A model generated the notes under the pieces. The model was not told the DNA's origin. It was given only the letters and a program-made list of their open reading frames with translations, and did no database searches. From Mucilaginibacter straminoryzae (GTDB lineage: Bacteria > Bacteroidota > Bacteroidia > Sphingobacteriales > Sphingobacteriaceae), in the NCBI RefSeq assembly GCF_022953055.1, contig NZ_JALJEJ010000002.1:744001-808000 (forward strand): 64,000 nucleotides of DNA, given 5' to 3'. The stretch's first letter is position 1. Each line of letters begins with the position of its first letter. This document shows, in pieces, positions 9,516-18,301 of this stretch. The translations under genes were made by a program, and so were the position numbers.

Positions 9516-9535
9516 TTTTTAAGATTAACAATATT

Positions 9536-9563
9536 AATAAAATTAGGTATACCTAATTTTATT
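9536..9563. promoter_or_regulatory. 28-bp perfect palindrome, probable DtxR-family operator
   Basis: The core TTAGGTATACCTAA is extended by matching A/T arms to a perfect 28-bp dyad between the receptor (start 9515) and the regulator (start 9610). The half-site TTAGGT and its mirror ACCTAA match the known DtxR/IdeR half-site pattern. It lies 21 bp upstream of the receptor ATG, where binding would block that promoter. Confidence 0.85.
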
Positions 9564-9592
9564 CTACAAAGTAAACAATGTTTATGTTTGTA

Positions 9593-9600
9593 AGGAATTA
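9593..9600 (+). promoter_or_regulatory. Candidate -7 box of the dtxR-family gene
   Basis: TATGTTTG is an exact match to the Bacteroidetes -7 consensus TAnnTTTG, nine bases before the ATG. No TTG was found 17-23 bp upstream, so only half the promoter is recognised; a very short leader would result. Confidence 0.4.
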
Positions 9601-9609
9601 AAATTTCGA

Positions 9610-10266
9610 ATGCAGACTTTATCTGAAGAGAACTACCTGAAGGCGATTTACCGGCTATCGCAACAAGGCGATAAAAAGATTACCCCGACAGCCGTCGCCG
9701 AACAGTTGAATAATAATCCGGCGTCGGTAATTGACATGATCAAGAAGCTGACCGATAAACAGCTGATCAGTTATGATAAGCGTAAGGGTATCAACCTAAC
9801 TAAGAAAGGCGCTGATGTGGCAACTTTGGTTGTCCGCAAGCACCGGCTTTGGGAAGTTTTCCTGCTGGATAAACTAGGTTATCGCTGGGACGAAATCCAT
9901 GACATCGCTGAAGAACTGGAACATATCAGCGATGATACCCTGGCAGACCGGTTGGATAAGTTTCTGGGGTTCCCGGAGTATGACCCTCACGGCGACCCTA
10001 TCCCTAAAGCGAATGGTAAAATGCCGGAAAGCTATACCCTAACGCTATCAGCTGCACCGGTCGGCACGGTTTGCCGTGTGGCCGCAGTTAGGGACACCAG
10101 TGCAGAGTTTCTCCGATACCTTCATAAACTGAACATTAGTATCGGCACTGTTCTGGAAGTGAAAGAGAAGATTTCTTTTGATGATTCTATTATACTAGGT
10201 ATTAATAACGAAAACGAGACTGCTGTTTCCAGTAAATTCGGTGAAAATATTCTGATCAGGATTTAA
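9610..10266 (+). CDS. DtxR/MntR-family metal-dependent transcriptional regulator
   Basis: 218 residues with the family's three parts: an N-terminal winged helix (about 1-62), a metal-binding and dimerisation domain (about 63-140, with the RKHRLWEVFL helix and EELEHIS) and a C-terminal FeoA/SH3-like domain (about 148-218). Metal-bound members repress uptake genes for iron or manganese. It is divergent from a TonB receptor with a perfect palindrome between them, so it probably represses that receptor and perhaps itself. Iron versus manganese cannot be decided by eye. ATG at 9610. Confidence 0.94.
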   Translation: MQTLSEENYLKAIYRLSQQGDKKITPTAVAEQLNNNPASVIDMIKKLTDKQLISYDKRKGINLTKKGADVATLVVRKHRLWEVFLLDKLGYRWDEIHDIAEELEHISDDTLADRLDKFLGFPEYDPHGDPIPKANGKMPESYTLTLSAAPVGTVCRVAAVRDTSAEFLRYLHKLNISIGTVLEVKEKISFDDSIILGINNENETAVSSKFGENILIRI

Positions 10267-10287
10267 TGCAATCCGAAATATGGTGTT

Positions 10288-10707
10288 TCATTTGGTGAAT
10301 TGAACCTCGGCAGGGCCGGATAATTTTTCAATATGGCAACGGCACCCTCCGGCGATTTTAAAAGTGGTTGAAAGCGTTTGGCCTGAAGCCGGATTTTTTG
10401 CCGTTACGATGACTACGTCGCCATCCTGGGCGATATCTTTCAGGTTAGAATCATTCGCTACGGTATAATATCCTACATATCCTTGATTAGCCCCTGAGTA
10501 AGGTACCTTCGTTTTGGTACGCGCATTTACCGATGTAAAATCAGTTACAGCTGTGGCGTTCCCGTCCTTATCTAAGAATTTTACCGTTACACTCGCAAAG
10601 TTGAGGGTACAGGCCATCGGCTCGCAAGCGACTACCGGCTTAGTTTCGTTTTTATGGCAACCGGCAAATAATACTATAGCGATAAGTAGAAAGAAATAGG
10701 TTTTCAT
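10288..10707 (-). CDS. Small hypothetical lipoprotein
   Basis: 139 residues with a type II signal peptide and lipobox (LFAGC, cysteine near 17), followed by a small probably all-beta domain with a cysteine pair (CEPMAC) and a late CRC. I do not recognise a family. It is convergent with the DtxR-type gene, 21 bp apart, and no partner gene is evident. ATG at 10707. Confidence 0.75.
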   Translation of the reverse strand: MKTYFFLLIAIVLFAGCHKNETKPVVACEPMACTLNFASVTVKFLDKDGNATAVTDFTSVNARTKTKVPYSGANQGYVGYYTVANDSNLKDIAQDGDVVIVTAKNPASGQTLSTTFKIAGGCRCHIEKLSGPAEVQFTK

Positions 10708-10787
10708 CTTTAAGGTTTATTATTCATACGCGGGTTTTACAAAAAGCGCTACAAGCATTTGTAAGTATTTAATATCTTCATCCCCAC

Positions 10788-11615
10788 ATGATTATTATTA
10801 TTCAATGCAAAGACCAGGTGGGCCTTGTTGCGGGCATTACTAATGTAATGGCCAGGTTTGCGCTTAATATTGTTTCCCTGGGCGAGCATGTGGATAAAAG
10901 CAACAACCGCTTTTTCATCCGCCTGAATGTAGAACCCACCGCCGATGCCAATGCATTAAAACAGGAGCTTCAGCACGTCTTGCCTGACGATGCAGAAATT
11001 GCCATTAACCCACTTCCGGAAAAGAAAATCGTTGTCCTGGTGACCAAAGAATACCATTGCCTGGCCGATATCCTGATCAGGAATTACTTCAGTACACTTG
11101 GCGCACAGGTACAGGCGGTGATCGGCAATTACGACGTACTGGCCGACGTTTGCCGACGCTTTGACGTCCCCTTCTACCACATCAGCCATGAAGGGAAGGA
11201 AAAACCAGTATTTGAAGAAGAAATTAAACAGGCCATCGACAACTACCAGCCAGATTACCTGGTACTGGCCAAATTTATGCGGATACTTTCACCTGATTTT
11301 GTTGCCAGCTATCCTTTACAGATCATCAACATCCATCACTCGTTCCTTCCTGCCTTTATCGGAGCCAACCCTTATCGCCAAGCCTATGAACGCGGCGTAA
11401 AACTGATCGGTGCGACGGCACATTTCGTGACCAATCAACTGGACGAAGGGCCGATCATCACCCAGCAGATCATCCCTATCAACCATGCGCTGAATGTAAC
11501 CGACCTGACTAAAGCGGGAAAGGAAATAGAAACTGCTGTACTGGCAAGGGCATTACAACTGGTGTTTGACGACCGTGTACTGGTATTCCAGAACAAAACG
11601 GTAGTTTTTGACTGA
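10788..11615 (+). CDS. purU: Formyltetrahydrofolate deformylase
   Basis: Hydrolyses 10-formyl-THF to formate and THF, supplying formate and balancing one-carbon units. The 275-residue protein has an N-terminal ACT domain (about 1-78, starting CKDQVGLVAGITN) and a C-terminal formyltransferase-like domain with NIHHSFLPAF and LDEGPII, which carry the catalytic His and Asp. Length is normal for PurU. It stands alone between a lipoprotein gene and a YceH-like gene. ATG at 10788. Confidence 0.95.
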   Translation: MIIIIQCKDQVGLVAGITNVMARFALNIVSLGEHVDKSNNRFFIRLNVEPTADANALKQELQHVLPDDAEIAINPLPEKKIVVLVTKEYHCLADILIRNYFSTLGAQVQAVIGNYDVLADVCRRFDVPFYHISHEGKEKPVFEEEIKQAIDNYQPDYLVLAKFMRILSPDFVASYPLQIINIHHSFLPAFIGANPYRQAYERGVKLIGATAHFVTNQLDEGPIITQQIIPINHALNVTDLTKAGKEIETAVLARALQLVFDDRVLVFQNKTVVFD

Positions 11616-11670
11616 TGATGATTGATCATCTGTATTTGCAGATTAACCTATATTTGAATGCGAAGCCTCG

Positions 11671-12351
11671 TTGCTTCAGGAATTATTAAGATTTAAGAAA
11701 TTGGAAGAAATACCTGCTTTACCTAAATTAAATAGCGAAGAAATACGTGTACTGGGTGCGCTGATGGAAAAAAGCCGTACCACACCCGATTATTACCCCA
11801 TGACGTTGAACGCACTGGTAGCCGCGTGCAACCAGAAGTCCGCACGGAAACCGGTGGTAGATTATGATGAGGATACCGTAATTAAAACACTGGACACCCT
11901 AAAACGCAAAGGACTGATCTCGACAGCAACAGGCGGGTCGAGCCGGGCGACTAAGTACAAGCACAATTTTGCGATCGTATACCCGCTAATCCCTTCAGAA
12001 CTGGCAATTATTTGCCTGCTGCTACTCCGCGGGCCGCAAACCCCTGGCGAGTTAAATACAAACTCTGGTAGGCTATATGAATTTGAAACGCTGGAAGACC
12101 TGCAACAAACGCTGAACAAATTAAGCAGCGAAGAGCAACCTTATATTCTTCAATTACCGAAACGACCGGGGCAGAAAGAGGCGCGCTATATGCACCTTTT
12201 AGGCGAAAGCCTTGAAATACCTGAGGACGATGAACCGGTAGAAAGACCAGGAAACAACTCTGGCTTGGAAACGCGCGTAGTCCAGTTAGAAACAGAAGTA
12301 GCGCTACTGCGCGAGCAAATGGATAAGCTGTTGAAGGAGTTGTTAGGATAA
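11671..12351 (+). CDS. YceH/DUF480-family protein
   Basis: 226 residues. The block IRVLGALMEKSRTTPDYYP with ALVAACNQKS (about 24-60) is the YceH (UPF0502) signature; the family has two winged-helix domains and unknown function. A C-terminal heptad stretch (LETEVALLREQMDKLL) looks like a coiled coil. No in-frame ATG precedes the conserved region, so the start must be a TTG: 11671 is used here, 11701 is equally possible. The stop lies 3 bp before the next gene, suggesting co-transcription. Confidence 0.88.
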   Translation: MLQELLRFKKLEEIPALPKLNSEEIRVLGALMEKSRTTPDYYPMTLNALVAACNQKSARKPVVDYDEDTVIKTLDTLKRKGLISTATGGSSRATKYKHNFAIVYPLIPSELAIICLLLLRGPQTPGELNTNSGRLYEFETLEDLQQTLNKLSSEEQPYILQLPKRPGQKEARYMHLLGESLEIPEDDEPVERPGNNSGLETRVVQLETEVALLREQMDKLLKELLG

Positions 12352-12354
12352 GCA

Positions 12355-12801
12355 ATGGCAGAAAATATTGAAATTACCATTGCGACCATCGCCGATCTCG
12401 CAGATTTAGAGGTGATCTTCTCGCTCTATAGAAGTTTTTACGGAATGCCTCATGACAAAGAGGCTGCGATTGATTTTCTAAAGGAGCGCATACAGCAACA
12501 GGAGTCGATCATATTTTTAGCCAGAAAAAACAGCGCAATTGTTGGGTTCACCCAGCTTTTCCCAACTTTTTCTTCTGCTTCGTTGAAAAAGGTTTTTATC
12601 CTGAACGACCTGTATGTACTGGAAGAGGAAAGAAACCAGGGAATTGCCCGGCTTCTAATCAATAGATCTATAGAGGAAGCGAAATATGCAGGTTGTGTAA
12701 GAATATCGCTAAGCACAGCGAAAGATAACCCGGCGCAGTTGCTTTACGAAAAGATAGGCTTTAAAGAAAGCGGCTTTAAATTCTATAATTATACGATATA
12801 A
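12355..12801 (+). CDS. GNAT-family N-acetyltransferase
   Basis: 148 residues with the GNAT fold: beta-strand SLKKVFILNDLYVLEEERNQGIARLL (written as separate strands: LNDLYV then the acetyl-CoA loop RNQGIA) and a late YEKIGFKESGF. The acceptor substrate cannot be told from sequence. The start is 3 bp after the YceH-like stop, so the two are probably one transcript. Confidence 0.88.
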   Translation: MAENIEITIATIADLADLEVIFSLYRSFYGMPHDKEAAIDFLKERIQQQESIIFLARKNSAIVGFTQLFPTFSSASLKKVFILNDLYVLEEERNQGIARLLINRSIEEAKYAGCVRISLSTAKDNPAQLLYEKIGFKESGFKFYNYTI

Positions 12802-13116
12802 AAGGATAGGGTTGAGACAGCCGTAATACTTATAACTTGCTAAATCGGCCATTAGCTACTTTCTTTAAGCCGTTAAAATAACGCAACTAAATTAAGCTCG
12901 TCGCTGGCAACGTAGTTTAACCCCTCCTAAATCCTCCCCGATAGGGAGGACTTTTTTTCCCTCTCCGTTGGAGAGGGTTAGGGAGAGGTCCTCCCCAGAA
13001 TACAACAATTTGGAACGCTCACGTTTGTTCGTTGCTATAGTTTTCTTTTTCTAACGTCGGCTTGATTTTTGAACACTTTGTCTTAAGATAAAAGCGACTA
13101 TATCAACCTTTCCGCT
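12802..13116. other. 315-bp gap between convergent acetyltransferase genes
   Basis: No open frame of note. It holds a double CCTC palindrome (12921-12998); the rest is unremarkable AT-rich sequence without a clear terminator. Confidence 0.6.
12921..12998. repeat. Double CCTC palindromic element
   Basis: Two palindromes back to back: CCTCCCCGATAGGGAGG, then CCCTCTCCGTTGGAGAGGG with a TTAGGGAGAGG tail. Both belong to the dispersed family seen at 35001, 42233 and elsewhere. Confidence 0.8.
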
Positions 13117-13551
13117 TTACTGTATCTTCACATACATTACGTAATGCGGGCCGATGCCCGGTATATCAAATTCGTCGGAGATAATTTCGAATCCAAGGTT
13201 AAGGTAAAAGGTGGCTGCTTTTTTACGCGCATTACACCAGATGTAATTTGCCTTTTGGCCACGCAGATAAGTGATGGCGAAATTTACAAGTTGATTGCCG
13301 ATTCCTTTTCCGCGATGGCTTTCTATGGTAGCCATTCCGCGCAATTGGTAACCCAGGCCTTCGAAGTTCCCATAACCTTTAATGTAAAAGGAAGCAATGC
13401 AAGCCAACTGCTCGCCGGCAAAGTAACCCAGGTGAAAAGAACCTTCGTCCGTATCGCCTGCCCACCGGCACTCATCAAGCATAAGTTTCCCTTCGCGTAA
13501 CACTTCGTTACGAACAGGTAATACGTCGTCGGCGGTTATAAATTTTATCAT
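13117..13551 (-). CDS. GNAT-family N-acetyltransferase
   Basis: 144 residues with GNAT features: LRGMATIESHRGKGIGNQL, where RGKGIG is the acetyl-CoA binding loop (about 80-88), and FYLNLGFEIISDEF near the C-terminus. Substrate unknown. Its ATG (13551) overlaps the gap stop codon by 4 bp, so it is translated from the GAPDH transcript. Confidence 0.88.
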   Translation of the reverse strand: MIKFITADDVLPVRNEVLREGKLMLDECRWAGDTDEGSFHLGYFAGEQLACIASFYIKGYGNFEGLGYQLRGMATIESHRGKGIGNQLVNFAITYLRGQKANYIWCNARKKAATFYLNLGFEIISDEFDIPGIGPHYVMYVKIQ

Positions 13552-14558
13552 GCTTCTTGCCTATCTATTCTTGAATCCCTTATCCGTTCAACCAAATCTG
13601 CCAGCCTGCTCGAATAGCCCCACTCGTTATCATACCAGCCCACAACCTTGGTTAGTCCGCCTACTACCGAGGTAAGTTGTGCATCAAAAATACAGCTATG
13701 CGGGTTATCAAGAATATCGGTCGACACAATGGGGTCTTCCGTGTATTCGAGTACCGTTTTCATTTCATTTTCAGCAGCAGCCTTAAACGCCGCGTTAATT
13801 TCTTCAACAGTGGCGTCTTTTTTCAACCGGCAGGTAAAATCTGTAAGTGAACCATTTAAAACGGGGACGCGAATCCCGGCGCCGCCAAGTTTGCCTTCCA
13901 AATGCGGGAATATCGTGGTAATGGCTTTAGCTGCACCCGTAGTGGTAGGAATAATAGATGCCGAAGCCGCACGGGCACGGCGTAAATCTTTATGCGGCGC
14001 ATCGTGCAGGTTCTGGTCGCCTGTCATAGAATGGACGGTGGTAATGTAGCCTTCCATCACGCCCCAATGGTCGTCCAATATATTTACCATTGCAGCTACG
14101 TTGTTGGTGGTGCAGGATGCGTTGGAAAGAACCGGCGCAGCAAGATCTATCTCCTGATCGTTAACCCCTAATACCACGGTAGGTACCTCTTTTCCGCCCG
14201 GCGCAGAAAGGATCACCTGCTTGGCACCGGCCTGCAAATGCAATTGCCCTCCTGCTAAAGAGGCATACTTTCCGGTCGATTCAATCACCAGGTCTATCGC
14301 TAATTCTTTCCATGGCAGGTTAGATGGCTCGCGCTCATTCAGCACCTGTATCTGCTCGCCGTTGATGAACAGATTTTGTTCATCATGGGTAACGGTACCC
14401 TTAAAACCACGGTGTACGCTATCATATTTAAACAGATGCGCCAGTGTGGCGGTATCTGTAATATCATTAATGGCAACAACCGTAATACCGGGCTTTGCCA
14501 GGATGTTTCGAAGGAAGATACGGCCGATACGACCGAACCCGTTAATAGCTATCCTCAT
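13548..14558 (-). CDS. gap: Glyceraldehyde-3-phosphate dehydrogenase, type I
   Basis: Glycolytic oxidation of glyceraldehyde-3-phosphate. 336 residues starting at the ATG at 14558 with NGFGRIGR (6-13); Asp32 after the second beta strand predicts NAD rather than NADP; the catalytic cysteine is Cys149 in SNASCTTN. The open frame continues upstream to 14753 but that extension has no GAPDH similarity and overlaps the divergent gene's promoter. A TAnnTTTG box lies 19-26 bp upstream of the start. Confidence 0.97.
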   Translation of the reverse strand: MRIAINGFGRIGRIFLRNILAKPGITVVAINDITDTATLAHLFKYDSVHRGFKGTVTHDEQNLFINGEQIQVLNEREPSNLPWKELAIDLVIESTGKYASLAGGQLHLQAGAKQVILSAPGGKEVPTVVLGVNDQEIDLAAPVLSNASCTTNNVAAMVNILDDHWGVMEGYITTVHSMTGDQNLHDAPHKDLRRARAASASIIPTTTGAAKAITTIFPHLEGKLGGAGIRVPVLNGSLTDFTCRLKKDATVEEINAAFKAAAENEMKTVLEYTEDPIVSTDILDNPHSCIFDAQLTSVVGGLTKVVGWYDNEWGYSSRLADLVERIRDSRIDRQEA

Positions 14559-14576
14559 GGCAATAAAATAAGGCTG

Positions 14577-14584
14577 CAAAGCTA
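14577..14584 (-). promoter_or_regulatory. Candidate -7 box for gap
   Basis: Minus-strand TAGCTTTG matches TAnnTTTG exactly, 19 bp before the gap ATG. The -33 element is not clear. Confidence 0.4.
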
Positions 14585-14644
14585 AGTAAAAAGCATAAAC
14601 TTGACGGGGGCGGTATGTCATCCGCGCTCCATCAATAATTATTT

Positions 14645-14652
14645 TAATTTTG
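14645..14652 (+). promoter_or_regulatory. Candidate -7 box for the GT-C-like gene
   Basis: TAATTTTG matches TAnnTTTG exactly, 21 bp before the ATG at 14674. No TTG at 17-23 bp upstream. Confidence 0.35.
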
Positions 14653-14673
14653 CAACCATCTAACCCCGGATGA

Positions 14674-16248
14674 ATGACACTGACTGAAAAACAACTTCCG
14701 CGTATTGTACTTACCCTGCTGATCTTACTTACGCTGATCGCAGGCATTGTCACTTACCTGCGACCGATGGCCATTTTCCCCGACCCAAGTTGGGGCTTCC
14801 AGGTAATGAAAGCCATGGAACACGGGCACGGTTTTAATATGAAGGTGGTACCAGACCAGCAGGATATCAACGAAAATTACGCCGAATTCCTCAGCTGGTG
14901 GTCGCCGGGGCAATACCTGGTACCTTACGTTTTCCGTACCTTATTTCATTTAAATATCGGCCAGGCCAGTGCGGTTACCATTTTGGTATGTGAAATTTTG
15001 GGCCTGCTTGGGTTTTATAGTTTCTTCAGAAAAGCAGGCTTTTCCCGCAATATTTCTGCAATCAGCATTGCTTTTATTGCCTCGCAGCTTTTTTATGTGT
15101 CGCCCTATGTATTCTACAATGGCGGCGAAGTACTGTTGTTTGGCTTTATGGGCTGGTTCCTGTACGGCTGTCTCAGCTTTAGCAAGGCGAACGACTGGCG
15201 GCTGCTGCTCTTTATTTTACTAAGCGGGCTAATGGGCTTCTGCTGTAAATCGTCTTTCATGTGGATGTTTGGCGCGGCCCTATGTTTTCTGTGGATAAAC
15301 ATTTCTTTACCAGAAAAGAAGCCGGTTAAATGGATCGTAAACGGCATTTGGCTGGGCATACCGGCAGTAGCTGCGGTTGCCGTAATTTACCTGGGCTACC
15401 TTTCGCGCGGGTTGACGCCTGCTTCCGGCAATAACCCGTTAAAGCTGCTTTGGGAAACGTTTGGTTATCCGCTGGCTTCGCCGCTATTATCCGGATTTTC
15501 TATTGACGAACTTACGTTAGGTTTGCTCTATCACCCGGATGGGCCGATGTTCAGCTACGCTGTTTCGGTATTGATCATTGTACTGCTGGCCGCGCTTAGC
15601 GTTGCGATCTTCATCGCCATATTAAAGAAAGTACCGTATCAATCTTACAAAACACTGCTTACGGTATTCTACGTGGCGGCGGTATTGTTCTTTGGCTATT
15701 CGTATTTAAAGCAACTGGCTATCTCTTATGAAGGCCGGCACTTCCGCATCATCGGCCTGATCTTTATTCCTGGTGTGATCTACCTGGTGAGCCGCTTAAA
15801 GATTGGCTATCGCGTTTTGTTCGGCTTGTTATGGGCTGGCTTATTAATAGCCAGCCTGAAATATGTGTCGACGGGATACCGCGTGAACAGGGATGAAAAT
15901 TCGCACGGAGTAAGTGGGATTACCCAACAATTCCTGGATCAGAAATCGCTGAACACACTGATCAACTTAGACCGTACACATACCAACGCGATATTTGTAT
16001 TCACCAGCCCTGATCTGGGCCTTGAAGTGGAGCACAACAGGTATATCACGATTGATCCTGTACCTGTCGACCTGAAGTATAGCCTGATGGATAACCTGCA
16101 TTGCGGACACGGCGGACCGTTGTATATTTTCCTACCTGCAGATTGTGAAGGTAAACGAGCTGAAACTATCCTGAAGTGTTTTGAGGACTATCACAACTTC
16201 AAGGAAACGAAAATCACCGGCGATTACATCATGTATTCCGCCGATTAA
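14674..16248 (+). CDS. Polytopic membrane protein, GT-C glycosyltransferase-like
   Basis: 524 residues with about ten to twelve membrane helices, the first at about 10-30, a hydrophilic loop after it carrying an acidic motif (FPDPSWGFQ), and a C-terminal soluble tail. This architecture resembles GT-C enzymes that use polyprenyl-linked sugars at the outer face of the inner membrane, but I see no diagnostic family motif, so the activity is a guess. The stop codon shares the TTAA at 16245-16248 with the convergent obg stop, leaving no room for a terminator. Confidence 0.7.
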   Translation: MTLTEKQLPRIVLTLLILLTLIAGIVTYLRPMAIFPDPSWGFQVMKAMEHGHGFNMKVVPDQQDINENYAEFLSWWSPGQYLVPYVFRTLFHLNIGQASAVTILVCEILGLLGFYSFFRKAGFSRNISAISIAFIASQLFYVSPYVFYNGGEVLLFGFMGWFLYGCLSFSKANDWRLLLFILLSGLMGFCCKSSFMWMFGAALCFLWINISLPEKKPVKWIVNGIWLGIPAVAAVAVIYLGYLSRGLTPASGNNPLKLLWETFGYPLASPLLSGFSIDELTLGLLYHPDGPMFSYAVSVLIIVLLAALSVAIFIAILKKVPYQSYKTLLTVFYVAAVLFFGYSYLKQLAISYEGRHFRIIGLIFIPGVIYLVSRLKIGYRVLFGLLWAGLLIASLKYVSTGYRVNRDENSHGVSGITQQFLDQKSLNTLINLDRTHTNAIFVFTSPDLGLEVEHNRYITIDPVPVDLKYSLMDNLHCGHGGPLYIFLPADCEGKRAETILKCFEDYHNFKETKITGDYIMYSAD

Positions 16249-17249
16249 ACAGCTCGGTTAATTTCTTTCCAAAGCAGGTCTTTTAATTCTAAAATACCTT
16301 TTTGCGCAATTGAAGAGATAAACACCGACGGGATATGCGCAGGGATCTCGGCTTTCATTTCCTGCTGTAATTCGTCGTCCAGCAGATCTGTTTTGGTAAT
16401 GGCCAGTACACGTGGCTTGTGCATCAGTTCCGGGTTATACTCCTCCAGTTCGTTCAGCAGGATCTCGTATTCCTGTTTAATAGTGCGGTTGGTATCGGCG
16501 GGTATCATAAACAACAATACTGAGTTACGCTCGATATGGCGAAGGAAACGGAAACCTAATCCCTTACCCTTTGAAGCGCCTTCGATAATACCAGGGATAT
16601 CTGCCATCACGAATGATTTATTGTCGCGATAAGAAACTATACCCAAGTTGGGAACAATGGTTGTAAAAGCGTAATCGGCAATTTCGGGTTTCGCGGCAGA
16701 CACTACAGAAAGCAAAGTAGATTTACCCGCGTTTGGAAATCCTACCAGACCTACATCGGCCAGCAACTTCAGTTCCAGGATATTCCATTCTTCTTTACCA
16801 GATTCGCCCGGTTGGGCAAAGCGCGGTGTTTGCTGCGTAGACGATTTAAAGTGCCAGTTGCCTAAGCCGCCACGACCGCCATCTGTAAGAATTTTGGTTT
16901 CGCCATCCTGCGTAATTTCGAAAATCACCTCGTTTGTTTCGGCATTTTTGGCGATGGTACCCAACGGTACTTCCAGTATCTCGTCGCGGCCGGTCTTGCC
17001 GGTTTTTAAGGCGCTGCCGCCAGACTCTCCGTCCCCTGCGATCACGTGCTTTCGGTATTTCAAATGCAGCAGTGTCCATAACTGCGCGTTTCCTTTAACA
17101 ATCACATGTCCGCCGCGACCGCCGTCGCCGCCATCCGGGCCGCCTTTTGCTGTATGCTTATCGCGGTGTAAATGCGCAGAACCTGCCCCGCCTTTACCAG
17201 AACGGCAGCAGATTTTTACATAATCAACAAAATTTGAACCCTGAGACAT
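16245..17249 (-). CDS. obgE: GTPase Obg
   Basis: Essential large-subunit ribosome assembly and stress GTPase. 334 residues: glycine-rich Obg domain (about 5-160, with GGKGGAGS-like turns and [10 protein letters not shown]), then the G domain with GFPNAGKST (G1), [10 protein letters not shown] (G3) and ITKTD (G4). There is no long C-terminal OCT domain, which is variable in the family. ATG at 17249. It lies downstream of adk in the same direction but a terminator and heptad repeats separate them. Confidence 0.97.
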   Translation of the reverse strand: MSQGSNFVDYVKICCRSGKGGAGSAHLHRDKHTAKGGPDGGDGGRGGHVIVKGNAQLWTLLHLKYRKHVIAGDGESGGSALKTGKTGRDEILEVPLGTIAKNAETNEVIFEITQDGETKILTDGGRGGLGNWHFKSSTQQTPRFAQPGESGKEEWNILELKLLADVGLVGFPNAGKSTLLSVVSAAKPEIADYAFTTIVPNLGIVSYRDNKSFVMADIPGIIEGASKGKGLGFRFLRHIERNSVLLFMIPADTNRTIKQEYEILLNELEEYNPELMHKPRVLAITKTDLLDDELQQEMKAEIPAHIPSVFISSIAQKGILELKDLLWKEINRAV

Positions 17250-17259
17250 ATCTTTTTAA

Positions 17260-17336
17260 TTTCGGATTTCGAATCTTCAATTTCGGATTTACCCTGATCT
17301 CTGACACGAATCAACTTTTTAATTTCGGATTTCGAA
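17260..17336. repeat. Heptad array (TTTCGGA type) between adk and obg
   Basis: Eleven consecutive 7-bp units in exact phase; TTTCGGA occurs at 17260, 17281 and 17323 (offsets of 21 and 63) and TTTCGAA at 17267 and 17330. Intervening units are degenerate. One of nine such arrays in the window. Confidence 0.75.
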
Positions 17337-17370
17337 GCCTGTCTTTGTTAAACAAACTCCTTTATTAAAC

Positions 17371-17399
17371 TAAAAACCCCTAAACATAGTTTTAGAGGT
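17371..17399 (-). terminator. Intrinsic terminator of adk
   Basis: Minus-strand ACCTCTAAAAC / GTTTAGGGGT hairpin followed by TTTTTAG, about 50 bp after the adk stop. A second small hairpin (GCCGTTATAAGCGGC, 17407-17421) precedes it. Confidence 0.7.
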
Positions 17400-17447
17400 C
17401 TTATTTGCCGTTATAAGCGGCATCGTATTTTTAAAACTTAACAGCTG

Positions 17448-18017
17448 TTATTTCTCAATAACCTTGCAGATGCTATCAAAAATTTCTTCGATAGAACCAA
17501 TGCCGTTAATGCTGGTAAATTTATGCTGCGCTTTATAGAAGTCTGCCACCGGAGCGGTTTTCTCATTGTATTCGCGGATGCGTTTGCGGATCACATCCGG
17601 GTTTGCATCGTCCGGACGGCCAGAGCTTTGACCGCGTAATAAAAGGCGATGCTCCAGTTCCTCGTCATTCACCTCCAGGGCGATCATGCACGAAATTTTA
17701 GAACCTTTGCTTTCTAATAAAGTATCAAGCGCTTCTGCTTGTGCTACGGTACGCGGGAAACCATCGAAAATAAAACCTTTGGCGTCTTTGTTGCTGTCCA
17801 GCTTATTGCTGATCATCCCGATTACCACTTCATCCGGAACAAGCAGGCCCTGATCCATCAGTTTCTTAGCCTCCAGGCCAAGCGCTGTACCGTTTGCAAT
17901 TTCGCTACGGAGAAGATCACCGGTTGAGAGGTGTATCAGACCGAACTTTTCGATGATGTTTTGCGATTGTGTTCCCTTGCCGGCTCCGGGAGGGCCAAAC
18001 AATACCAAGTTTAGCAT
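17448..18017 (-). CDS. adk: Adenylate kinase
   Basis: Converts ATP and AMP to two ADP. 189 residues with the P-loop GPPGAGKGTQ (about 8-17), the AMP-site block HLSTGDLLR and FDGFPRTVAQAE, and a short LID without the zinc cysteines, i.e. the short form. ATG at 18017. Transcribed toward obg with its own terminator between. Confidence 0.97.
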   Translation of the reverse strand: MLNLVLFGPPGAGKGTQSQNIIEKFGLIHLSTGDLLRSEIANGTALGLEAKKLMDQGLLVPDEVVIGMISNKLDSNKDAKGFIFDGFPRTVAQAEALDTLLESKGSKISCMIALEVNDEELEHRLLLRGQSSGRPDDANPDVIRKRIREYNEKTAPVADFYKAQHKFTSINGIGSIEEIFDSICKVIEK

Positions 18018-18032
18018 GCGTTGATCTAAAAG

Positions 18033-18067
18033 TTAAAAAGCCTTTCTGCACATAGACGGAAAGGCTT
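18033..18067 (-). terminator. Intrinsic terminator of tRNA-Arg
   Basis: Perfect 9-bp stem AAGCCTTTC / GAAAGGCTT followed on the minus strand by TTTTTAAC, between the tRNA 3' end and adk. Confidence 0.75.
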
Positions 18068-18078
18068 AATTTTTAATG

Positions 18079-18152
18079 TGGACTTGAAGGGAGTCGAACC
18101 CCTAACCTTCTGATCCGTAGTCAGATGCTCTATCCAATTAAGCTACAAGTCC
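18079..18152 (-). tRNA. tRNA-Arg(ACG)
   Basis: 74 nt, cloverleaf intact: acceptor GGACTTG pairs with CAAGTCC, discriminator A, T-arm GGGTTCGACTCCC, anticodon stem TCTGA/TCAGA around loop CTACGGA, giving anticodon ACG. The 3' CCA is not encoded. ACG is expected to be edited to ICG and read CGU/CGC/CGA. No integrase or att-like repeat is adjacent. Confidence 0.95.
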
Positions 18153-18301
18153 GGACCTTAAATCTTTCAGTTGTTCTGCCGTGGCGTCGCTTCCGAAAGG
18201 GAATGCAAAAGTAGTAATTTATTTGAAAGTTGCGAAACAACTCCAAAAAAAATTTAATGTTTTTTCTGAAAAAGATATTTAACATCCTTTAAATCTGCAT
18301 A

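Noticed and set aside
14559-14753. N-terminal extension of GAPDH up to 14753
   Set aside because: Conserved GAPDH starts at 14558; the extension lacks similarity and covers the promoter region and divergent gene start.
18079-18152. tRNA-Arg as an integration site of a genomic island
   Set aside because: No duplicated tRNA 3' end and no integrase or phage genes nearby.
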